Origin: Hymenobacter chitinivorans DSM 11115 | GTDB lineage: Bacteria; Bacteroidota; Bacteroidia; Cytophagales; Hymenobacteraceae | Assembly: GCF_002797555.1 (NCBI RefSeq) | Contig: NZ_PGFA01000002.1 | Location: 620,001-684,000, forward strand | DNA: 64,000 nucleotides | Direction of reading: 5' to 3' | Shown: positions 51,353 through 58,043 of the stretch, piece after piece | How the letters are laid out: each line of letters starts with the position of its first letter | Position numbering within the stretch: position 1 is the first letter of the stretch | Notes under the pieces: model-generated | Databases searched by the model: none | Told to the model about the DNA's origin: nothing | Seen by the model: the letters and a program-made list of their open reading frames with translations, nothing else | Program-made: the position numbers and the translations under genes

Positions 51353-52072
51353 TTAATATTTTTGCTCCTCCGCCGAGCTACGGCTCAGGGCCCGCTGCAG
51401 GGCGCGGTTGAAGATGTAGTAGAGTCCAAAGAGCGAAATAACCACCAGGCCCAGCAGCAGCAGCTTGCCCGCCGTGCCCGTATCGGGGCTTTTGACCAGC
51501 AGAAACACGTCCTGGGCCTTGGTGCCGAGCCAGTAAAAAAACAGGCTGCGCGGCAGCATTCCAAGCACGCTGCCAATAAGGAAGCGCCGCCGGTCGATGC
51601 GCATCACGGCCAGTACGAAGGTCATCAGGGCGAAGGGCAGCACCGGCGAAATCCGGGTGAGGATAATGAGCTGCAGGCTTTCGTTTTTGAGCTCCCGCAT
51701 CACGGCGTCGGCCTTGGGGAAGTGGTGCAGGAAGGTGGTCATCTTGCCGTGGTCGAGGCGGGAAGCCACTTCGTAGCCCACCAGCGAGGCCAGAGCGTAG
51801 GCCACCACCATGCCCGGTAGCCCCAGCCAGTCGAAGTAAAAGCCCGTGACCAGAGCCACAAACGTGGTGGGCGTGAGGGCAAAGGCCATGGTGAAGCTGA
51901 TGATGACGAAGTACAGCAGCGCCTGGCCCAAGGACAAATGCTGCAGCAGCTCCTGGTACTGATACAGCACGAACGTGAGCGAGGCGCTGCCGATAACGGG
52001 CATGGCCACCAGCAGCATCATGGACAGCAGGGTGGAGGCGTTTTTTTGGAAAAGCTCTTTGAGAAAGGCCAT
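51353..52072 (-). CDS. TVP38/TMEM64 (VTT-domain) membrane protein
   Basis: This 239-residue integral membrane protein belongs to the DedA/VTT superfamily. The core motif is FALTPTTFVALVTGFYFDWLG, then LASLVGYEVASRLDHGK and RISPVLPFALMTFVLAVM, where the conserved Arg and Pro lie in the re-entrant region. The family is implicated in lipid scrambling or ion-linked membrane homeostasis. It is downstream of the DUF2167 gene on the same strand, separated by a hairpin, so it may have its own promoter (TACCTTCG at 52126 down to 52119). Confidence 0.88.
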   Translation of the reverse strand: MAFLKELFQKNASTLLSMMLLVAMPVIGSASLTFVLYQYQELLQHLSLGQALLYFVIISFTMAFALTPTTFVALVTGFYFDWLGLPGMVVAYALASLVGYEVASRLDHGKMTTFLHHFPKADAVMRELKNESLQLIILTRISPVLPFALMTFVLAVMRIDRRRFLIGSVLGMLPRSLFFYWLGTKAQDVFLLVKSPDTGTAGKLLLLGLVVISLFGLYYIFNRALQRALSRSSAEEQKY

Positions 52073-52094
52073 GAACAGAGGTCAGAAAACAAAG

Positions 52095-52120
52095 CGGGCC
52101 GGCTAGGAGCAGCCGGCCCG
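52095..52120 (-). terminator. Hairpin between the DUF2167 and TVP38 genes
   Basis: CGGGCCGGCT and AGCCGGCCCG form a perfect 10-bp stem with a 6-nt loop. On the minus strand it is followed by GCTTTGTTTTCT, consistent with termination after the DUF2167 gene. Confidence 0.65.
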
Positions 52121-52194
52121 AAGGTAAAACGAAAGAACTCGACTGAAGGCTGCCGAGTGCCAAATCCTGTTGGCCGCCCCGGGCGTAGCGGCGC

Positions 52195-53088
52195 TTAATC
52201 CTCAGCGGTTTTGCCGCCGAAAAACCGGCGAATGGCTGTCCAGCCCCCGGCTACCAGGGCCAGAATGACTTTCCAGAACTTCACAATCAAAGCGAAGAAG
52301 CCCACTTTGGCCAGCACCTTACCCGCAATCAGCCCGCCGATGCCGTAGGCGGCCACCTCGTCGAGCTTGGGGTCGAAATCGGCGTACTGCTGGCCCTTGG
52401 CAAAGGACACGCTCTTGATGACGGCCGGGATGGTATTCCGGATTTCGGGCAGCTGCTCCATGCTGCCGATGGCGTTCAGGTTGAGCACGCCCCGGCGGCC
52501 GAGCAGGCGCACGTTGTAGTTGAGCGTGTTGTCGTCGGTGCTGCTGAAGCGCAGCTCCTTGGCCCAGTGCAGCACGTTGAGCTTGGCGTCGTAATAGGGC
52601 TTGGCGGCCCAGCCGATGAGCAGAACCCGACCGTAACCGGCTTTTTCGCGTTCCTCGTTGCCTTCCTCGGTGTCGTCCTGCATCTGCTTGAGCAGGTCGT
52701 CGTAGTTGATATCGGCCGCGTCATCATCCTGCACGTAGCCCGAGGGGTCGTATTCGAGGCAGAAGGCCCAACTGCCGCCGTCGAGCGGGCCGCGGTTGAG
52801 CGGAAAGAGCATGCCCAAGGACTCGCCGTCAGGGTTGCCCCAAAGCTTGGTTAGCACGTAGTCGCTCTGCTTCACGTCGAGGTAGCGAAAGCCCGGGGGC
52901 ACGTTCAGAACGCCCAGCGCGTTGGGCAGCATGATACGACCGGTCTGGTAATGCAGCGCGGCCTGCACCGAGTCGATGTAAACCTGTTCCCGGTCGAGGG
53001 TATCGGCCGGAATATCGGATGGGGTAGGGGTGGCCGCAGTGGCCAGGGCGGCACAAAGCAGCGCCCACAGCAGTAGAAGTTGTTTCAA
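52195..53088 (-). CDS. DUF2167-domain membrane-anchored protein
   Basis: This 297-residue protein has a signal peptide (LLLLWALLCAALATAA). The DUF2167 domain includes GRIMLPNALGVLNVPPGFRYL, LGMLFPLNRGPLDGGSWAFCLEY-type sequence, GYVQDDDAADINYDDLL and LLIGWAAKPYYDAKLNVLHWA. The C-terminus has membrane segments (GGLIAGKVLAKVGFFALIV and VILALVAGGWTAI). The function is unknown; the family is membrane-linked in many Gram-negatives. A minus-strand TATCTTCG box (53132 down to 53125) could be its -7 element. Confidence 0.85.
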   Translation of the reverse strand: MKQLLLLWALLCAALATAATPTPSDIPADTLDREQVYIDSVQAALHYQTGRIMLPNALGVLNVPPGFRYLDVKQSDYVLTKLWGNPDGESLGMLFPLNRGPLDGGSWAFCLEYDPSGYVQDDDAADINYDDLLKQMQDDTEEGNEEREKAGYGRVLLIGWAAKPYYDAKLNVLHWAKELRFSSTDDNTLNYNVRLLGRRGVLNLNAIGSMEQLPEIRNTIPAVIKSVSFAKGQQYADFDPKLDEVAAYGIGGLIAGKVLAKVGFFALIVKFWKVILALVAGGWTAIRRFFGGKTAED

Positions 53089-53200
53089 ACGAGTTGCCGA
53101 TTAGGGTTGAATAGGATTTTGCCACGAAGATACCCGGTGGACGGCGGAGCATAAGGCGCCGGCTGTCGATTTGGCGAAACTTTTCTGTCGGCTACCTTCT

Positions 53201-53208
53201 TACCTTTG
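53201..53208 (+). promoter_or_regulatory. TACCTTTG -7 box of the cystathionine gamma-synthase gene
   Basis: This is a perfect TAnnTTTG match 53 bp before the ATG. A TTTTC stretch about 17 bp upstream may be a weak -33. Confidence 0.6.
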
Positions 53209-53261
53209 GCGCCCAACTCCGCATAACCCGTCTTCCCAGTTGATTCCGTAACTCCTCACCC

Positions 53262-54401
53262 ATGAAATTCGGTACCAAAGCCATCCACGCCGGCGTGCAT
53301 CCCGACCCCACCACCGGGGCCATCATGACGCCCATCTACCAGACCTCGACCTACGTGCAACGCTCCCCCGGCGACCACAAAGGCTACGAATACTCCCGCA
53401 CCCACAACCCCACCCGCACCCAGCTCCAGGACGCCCTGGCCGCCCTCGACAACGGCAAGCACGGCCTGGCCTTCGCCTCGGGTATGGCTGCCACCGACTG
53501 CGTCATCAAGCTGCTGCAGCCCGGCGACGAGGTGATTTCGACCAACGACCTCTACGGCGGCTCCTACCGCATCTTCACCAAAGTGTACGAGCCGCTGGGC
53601 ATCAAATTTCACTTCGTGCCCATGCACGACATGGAAGCCGTGCGGGCCAAGGTAACCGAGCGCACCAAGCTGATCTGGGTGGAAACGCCCACCAACCCCC
53701 TGCTCAACGTCATTGATATTGCCGCCGCCGCCCAGGTAGCCAAGGAAGCCGGGGCCCTGCTGGTGGTGGACAATACCTTCTCGACGCCTTACCTGCAAAC
53801 CCCGCTGGAACTGGGCGCCGACATCGTGGTGTACTCCCTGACCAAGTACATGGCCGGCCACTCCGATACGGTGATGGGCGCCATCGTGCTCAACGACGAC
53901 GAGGTGCACCAGCGCCTGAGCTTTTACCAGAACGCCTGCGGTGGCACGCCCGGCCCCCAGGATTGCTTCCTGGTGCTGCGCGGCCTCAAAACCCTGCACA
54001 TTCGGATGCAGCGCCACTGCGAAAACGGCCGTAAGATTGCCGAGTACCTCAAGGCCCACCCCAAGGTGGAGAAAGTGTACTGGCCCGGTTTCCAGGACCA
54101 CCCCAACCACGACGTAGCGGCCCGGCAGATGAACGACTTCGGCGGCATGATTTCCTTCGTGCTCGAGGGCGACCGGAAAGAGGACGCCATTGCCGTGCTG
54201 GAGAAGTTTCAGCTGTTTTCGCTGGCCGAAAGCCTGGGCGGCGTCGAAAGCCTCTCGGGCCACCCCGCCACCATGACCCACGCCAGCATCCCGGCCGAAG
54301 CCCGCAAGGCCGCCGGCCTCTCCGACTCCCTGATTCGCCTCAGCGTGGGCATCGAGGACGCGGAAGATTTGATTGAGGACCTCCAGCAGGCCATCGGCTA
54401 A
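53262..54401 (+). CDS. metB: Cystathionine gamma-synthase / gamma-lyase family PLP enzyme
   Basis: This 379-residue enzyme of the Cys/Met-metabolism PLP family would make or cleave cystathionine in methionine/cysteine interconversion. It has YEYSRTHNPTRTQLQDALAA, the cofactor-binding FASGMAATDCVIKLL and ETPTNPLLNVIDI. The Schiff-base Lys lies in VVYSLTKYMAGHSDTVMG. The C-terminal substrate segment is ESLGGVESLSGHPATMTHAS and LIRLSVGIED. The sequence alone does not firmly separate the synthase (MetB) from the lyase. It is monocistronic with a clear promoter box and a terminator at 54434. Confidence 0.9.
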   Translation: MKFGTKAIHAGVHPDPTTGAIMTPIYQTSTYVQRSPGDHKGYEYSRTHNPTRTQLQDALAALDNGKHGLAFASGMAATDCVIKLLQPGDEVISTNDLYGGSYRIFTKVYEPLGIKFHFVPMHDMEAVRAKVTERTKLIWVETPTNPLLNVIDIAAAAQVAKEAGALLVVDNTFSTPYLQTPLELGADIVVYSLTKYMAGHSDTVMGAIVLNDDEVHQRLSFYQNACGGTPGPQDCFLVLRGLKTLHIRMQRHCENGRKIAEYLKAHPKVEKVYWPGFQDHPNHDVAARQMNDFGGMISFVLEGDRKEDAIAVLEKFQLFSLAESLGGVESLSGHPATMTHASIPAEARKAAGLSDSLIRLSVGIEDAEDLIEDLQQAIG

Positions 54402-54433
54402 GCCCGGGCTCCGCCGAATCTGCCTCTACTTTG

Positions 54434-54476
54434 GATGGGAAGCTGGATGAAATTCATCCGGCTTCCCATCTTTTTT
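54434..54476 (+). terminator. Terminator of metB, overlapping the first 21-bp repeat unit
   Basis: GATGGGAAGC (54434-54443) pairs with GCTTCCCATC (54461-54470). The inner GGATGAA/TTCATCC extends the stem, and a run of T residues follows. Confidence 0.85.
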
Positions 54477-54672
54477 ATAGGAGCTCGGTATAAAATTTAT
54501 CCGCTGTCCCATGAATTTCATAGGAGCTCCCATGATTTTCATCCGACGTCCCGTGGTTTTCACCCGACGTCCCGTGAAATTCACTCGGGCTTGCGTGAAA
54601 TTCATGCGGCCTGCCGTGAAAATCACGGGCGCTCCTGTGAAAATCATCCGAGCTCCTGTGAATTTTATCCGG
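54447..54672. repeat. Tandem 21-bp repeat array with a palindrome in each unit
   Basis: About 10.7 units of 21 bp (one unit of 22 bp) follow each other. Each begins with an 11-mer palindrome such as ATGAATTTCAT, GTGAAATTCAC or GTGAAAATCAC and continues with a spacer of about 10 bp such as CCGACGTCCC or AGGAGCTCCC. The outer bases of the 11-mer often change together (A-T or G-C), which keeps the dyad. The whole array is open in more than one frame and encodes heptapeptide repeats, but none has gene-like features. No spacers of CRISPR type are present. Confidence 0.85.
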
Positions 54673-54767
54673 TGGGGCTAGTGCGAAGGAGAATAGAGGC
54701 TGGCGGGTGGGGCCAATCTGCCGACGGGTGGGGGCCGTATATGCGGCAGGTCTTTTTTCTGCTGCGT

Positions 54768-55460
54768 ATGCGCTTCCTGCTGGTTCTGTGTCTTTTTCTC
54801 GGCTTCGGTTGTACCCAGGACGATGCCGAGCGGGCCGTGCCCAGTCCCGGGCCGAGCTCGGAGCTGCCCGGCGCCGGCAACACCTACCTGGCCCTGGGCG
54901 ACTCCTACACCATTGGGGAAGGCGTGGCCGAGGCCGACCGGTGGACCACGCAGCTAAGCCGCTTGGCCGGCCTGGCCCCGCCGGTGAGCATTGCCCGCAC
55001 GGGCTGGACCACCACCGACCTGCAGCGGGCCCTGGCGGAAGCCGATCAGCAGAAAACCTACGACCTGGTGTCGTTGCTGATTGGGGTTAACAACCAGTTT
55101 CGCCAGCTGCCCCAGGCCGCCTACCGCACCGAGTTTCGGCAGCTGCTGGGCACGGCCACCCGCTTTGCCGGTCACCGGCCGGGGCGGGTTTTCGTGCTGT
55201 CCATTCCCGACTGGGGCCGCACCCCGTTTGGCCAGATGTACGACCAGGCCCAGATAAGCCGGGAAATTGACCAGTTTAACGCCGTAGCGCGCGACGAGTG
55301 CCAGCAGGCCGGGGTGGTCTTCGTCGATATAACGTCCGCCACCCGGGCTGCAGCCGGCGACGCCACTCAGTTTGCCCCCGACGGCCTGCACTACTCGGGC
55401 CGGCAGATGCAGCAGTGGGCCCAGCTGGCGCTGCCGGTGGTGAGGACCGCCCTGAAATAA
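54768..55460 (+). CDS. SGNH/GDSL hydrolase lipoprotein
   Basis: This 230-residue esterase/lipase-like lipoprotein has a signal peptide MRFLLVLCLFLGFGC with lipobox LGFGC. SGNH blocks are visible: block I ALGDSYTIGEGV with nucleophile Ser, block II around ARTGWTTTDL, block III LLIGVNNQFRQ (GxNN in place of GxND) and block V PDGLHYSG with the catalytic Asp and His. I chose the ATG at 54768; the ATG at 54741 is possible, and the frame is open through the 21-bp repeat array, which I exclude. The substrate is probably a carbohydrate or lipid ester in the periplasm. Confidence 0.87.
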   Translation: MRFLLVLCLFLGFGCTQDDAERAVPSPGPSSELPGAGNTYLALGDSYTIGEGVAEADRWTTQLSRLAGLAPPVSIARTGWTTTDLQRALAEADQQKTYDLVSLLIGVNNQFRQLPQAAYRTEFRQLLGTATRFAGHRPGRVFVLSIPDWGRTPFGQMYDQAQISREIDQFNAVARDECQQAGVVFVDITSATRAAAGDATQFAPDGLHYSGRQMQQWAQLALPVVRTALK

Positions 55461-55536
55461 AGCCGGACAAGTAAAGTATCCGGGCCGCTGGCTCGTCTAG
55501 GGCAGCAGTAGTTTGCTTCGCTTTCCTTGTTTCCGC

Positions 55537-56520
55537 ATGAAAACTCCCTCGCAGTTTACCGGCAAAAAGTACCTGAATACCCTTCCCACTGGCATGTCGA
55601 TGGACTACGGCCAGATGCTGCGCCGCTGGCTGCGCGGCACCGAGGAGCGGGAGCCCAAAACCCCGCTGGGTCCCTTCCGGGCCGACGTGGCCGCCCTGGC
55701 CGAGCCCGTGCCGGCGGCAGCCCTGCGCGTGACCTGGTTTGGCCATTCCAGCACGTTGATTGAACTGGATGGCAAACGGTTCCTGACCGACCCAGTGTGG
55801 CGGCTGCGGGCTTCCCCACTGAGCGTGGTGGGCCCCAAACGCTTCTTTGCGCCCCCGCTGGCCCTAACCGAACTGCCCCCGCTGGACGCCGTTATCCTCT
55901 CCCACGACCATTACGACCACCTCGACAAGGACGCCATTCGGACGCTAAGCCGCACCGGGGTGCCGTTTTTCTGCCCGCTGGGCGTGGGCGGCCACCTGCG
56001 CCGCTGGGGCGTGCCCGCCGCCCAAATCACCGAGCTGGACTGGTGGCAGGAAGTAACGCTGGGGGCCGCGCACACGCTGGTGGCCACGCCGGCCCGGCAC
56101 TTTTCGGGCCGCCGCCTCACCCGCGACAATACGTTCTGGGCCTCCTGGTGCCTGCTGGGACCCACGCACCGCGCCTTTTTCGGGGGCGACTCGGGCCCCT
56201 ACGAAGCCGCCTTCCGCGAAATCGGAGCAGCTTACGGTCCTTTCGACCTGGTCATGCTGGAAGTAGGGGCCTACGATGCGTTGTGGGCCGATATTCACAT
56301 GGGCCCCGACCACGCCCTGGCCGCCCACCGGGCCCTGGGTGGTGGCCCGCTGCTGCCCCTGCACTGGGCCACCTTCAACCTGGCCTTCCACGCCTGGACC
56401 GAGCCCGTGGAGCGGCTGCTGGCCGCCGCCGGCCCCGACGTGCCTCTGCTTTTGCCCGCGCCTGGACAACGAGTGGAAGTAGCCGCCGGGCCCCTACCCG
56501 AGCAGTGGTGGCGCCGCTAG
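55537..56520 (+). CDS. Metallo-beta-lactamase-fold hydrolase (UlaG / NAPE-PLD-like)
   Basis: This 327-residue protein contains the MBL metal motif HDHYDHLDKDA, the upstream WFGHSSTLIELDGKRFLTDPVW typical of the UlaG/NAPE-PLD branch, and later GGDSGPYEAAF and PLHWATFNLAFHAW. Members hydrolyse phosphodiester, lactone or ester bonds with two metal ions. No signal peptide is seen. I chose the ATG at 55537. It follows the SGNH gene by 76 bp in the same direction and ends before a strong terminator. Confidence 0.87.
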   Translation: MKTPSQFTGKKYLNTLPTGMSMDYGQMLRRWLRGTEEREPKTPLGPFRADVAALAEPVPAAALRVTWFGHSSTLIELDGKRFLTDPVWRLRASPLSVVGPKRFFAPPLALTELPPLDAVILSHDHYDHLDKDAIRTLSRTGVPFFCPLGVGGHLRRWGVPAAQITELDWWQEVTLGAAHTLVATPARHFSGRRLTRDNTFWASWCLLGPTHRAFFGGDSGPYEAAFREIGAAYGPFDLVMLEVGAYDALWADIHMGPDHALAAHRALGGGPLLPLHWATFNLAFHAWTEPVERLLAAAGPDVPLLLPAPGQRVEVAAGPLPEQWWRR

Positions 56521-56545
56521 CCGGTACGGGCGCGGGGCTAGGGCG

Positions 56546-56603
56546 TTACATACCGCGGGCTCCCGCGCGGCCGCCAGGCCAGGCGGGAGCCCGCGGTATG
56601 TAA
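56546..56603. terminator. Bidirectional terminator with a 21-bp stem
   Basis: The arms 56546-56566 and 56583-56603 are perfect reverse complements (ends TTACATACCGC and GCGGTATGTAA) over a 16-nt loop, between convergent genes. Confidence 0.9.
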
Positions 56604-56614
56604 GTCAGCCAGGA

Positions 56615-57571
56615 TTAGTCTTCCGCCTCGGCGCAGTGACCCGGGCCGGTAGCTCCCTCGTTGTAGTTGAGCAGGGGCTGGGTGAGCGTAGACACGGCCC
56701 CGAGGTAGGAACTGGTGGGCTGGTCGGTGGTGGTGCCGGGCAGTAAGCTGCGGCTGCCCAGCTGGGCGTCGGCGCTGCCAATGTACTGACTGATGCTGGT
56801 AGCATCGGCGCCCTTGGCCTCGTTCAGCTTGGCGGCAATAAGCTGGTGGGCCAGAGTGAGCAGGGCGCTGCCCTCAGCTGGCGTATTCAGAATGCTTAGC
56901 GCTTGCAGGTCGGTGTAGGTGGTCGTGCCCAGGGTAAGGGAAGTCAGAGGCCACTCGTTGCGGTTGTTGCCCACGGGAATGGGGCCGTGCGTGCGCCAGT
57001 AGTCCTGGGTAAAGGTACAGGTGGCGCTGGCGCGGCAGGACAGGGTGGCCGCTTGATATGGGGCTGTAAAATCACTACGCTGCAGGCTGCTGGTTGCGTG
57101 GGCAAACGCCCGGAACACGTACTGCTGGGTGATGCAGCTCAGGGCCTTGGCCGAAGTGGTGGAGGCCCCGTTATCAAACAGCATCTCCCCAATGTTAACC
57201 GTTACGCTTTGGTTCGGGGCTAAGTTGTAGCGCGACTGGTTGGCATTGCCCGAAAAAGAGGCTTTAAACAGGCGTGGGTCGTCAGAGGAAAGCCAGCTGT
57301 TACCGTTAGCAACGTAATCGGCGGCACTCATCCACTGCAGACTGAACCCGGCGGGAGCCCCCTCGCCGGCCCCGGCCGTGACGCGCAGGGTAATAGACGT
57401 CTGGGTGGCTTCGACGGTGGACAAAGTAGGAGCACTTAACTCCGCTTTCTTGTTGGTCGCCTGGGTTGCGCGGGTTGGGGCGTTCAGGTCGTCGAGTTCC
57501 GGCGTGGAGCAGGAGAGGAAGGCCCCACTGAGGCCGAGAGCAAGAAGCGAAAGGGTGAGGTAGGTACGCAT
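56615..57571 (-). CDS. Secreted lipoprotein with fibronectin-like and Cys-containing C-terminal region
   Basis: This 318-residue protein has a lipoprotein signal with lipobox GAFLSC. An FN3-like domain follows (about residues 45-175, TLSTVEATQTSITLRVTAG). The C-terminal module starts CTFTQDYWRTHGPIPVGNN and includes TDLQALSILNTPAEGSALLTLAHQLIAAKLNEA-type sequence. This module recurs in secreted proteins of related bacteria. The function is unknown. I chose the ATG at 57571 for its signal peptide. A TATATTTG box lies upstream at 57709-57716. Confidence 0.75.
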   Translation of the reverse strand: MRTYLTLSLLALGLSGAFLSCSTPELDDLNAPTRATQATNKKAELSAPTLSTVEATQTSITLRVTAGAGEGAPAGFSLQWMSAADYVANGNSWLSSDDPRLFKASFSGNANQSRYNLAPNQSVTVNIGEMLFDNGASTTSAKALSCITQQYVFRAFAHATSSLQRSDFTAPYQAATLSCRASATCTFTQDYWRTHGPIPVGNNRNEWPLTSLTLGTTTYTDLQALSILNTPAEGSALLTLAHQLIAAKLNEAKGADATSISQYIGSADAQLGSRSLLPGTTTDQPTSSYLGAVSTLTQPLLNYNEGATGPGHCAEAED

Positions 57572-58043
57572 GAGCAGAGAGCAATAAGGTGGAAGGGAAA
57601 AAGAAACACGGCTTGCTGACCCCGCGCAAAAGCAGCAGGAGTAGGCCGGCAACAGAGCTGATAAGTTGAAATCGTAGGATCATCTCCGAATAACACAGAG
57701 AGGCGGGTCAAATATATTTATATATAAATAAGTTTAGTAAAAATATGAATATTTATTTCTAAGAGTTAAATTGATATTGGAAATGTTCTAATAAATGCGA
57801 ATCATACCTCTTGTTGGTTATGCAACCAACTGGCCGTTATTATATTAGCTTAGTTGCCGCCCAGGGCCAGCGGCTGGATGTTGGTCAAAACAGCCGGTAC
57901 TAAGCGGCTGTGGTACGCCGGGAAGACAGTGTTCTAAGATATATTTATGTAAATCAGCTATATAGTATTGCGCAATTCGCCGTCCGGGCCGCGCCGCAGG
58001 CTTAGCTCTTTTCCATTTTTCACCTTCTAACCGTTGCGTTCCT
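57572..58043. other. AT-rich divergent promoter region
   Basis: About 470 bp, with a core (57705-57850) far more AT-rich than the rest of the window, containing stretches such as ATATATTTATATATAAATA. It separates the minus-strand lipoprotein from the plus-strand TonB receptor. No gene is seen. Confidence 0.5.
57709..57716 (-). promoter_or_regulatory. TATATTTG -7 box of the secreted lipoprotein gene
   Basis: This is a perfect TAnnTTTG match on the minus strand, 137 bp before the ATG at 57571. The -33 region is only AT-rich. Confidence 0.4.

Noticed and set aside
54447..54672. CRISPR array
   Set aside because: The units are contiguous 21-bp repeats without unique spacers, and no cas gene is nearby.
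54435..54767. N-terminal extension of the SGNH hydrolase through the 21-bp repeats
   Set aside because: The signal peptide with lipobox begins at 54768; the upstream frame only translates the tandem array and the metB terminator.
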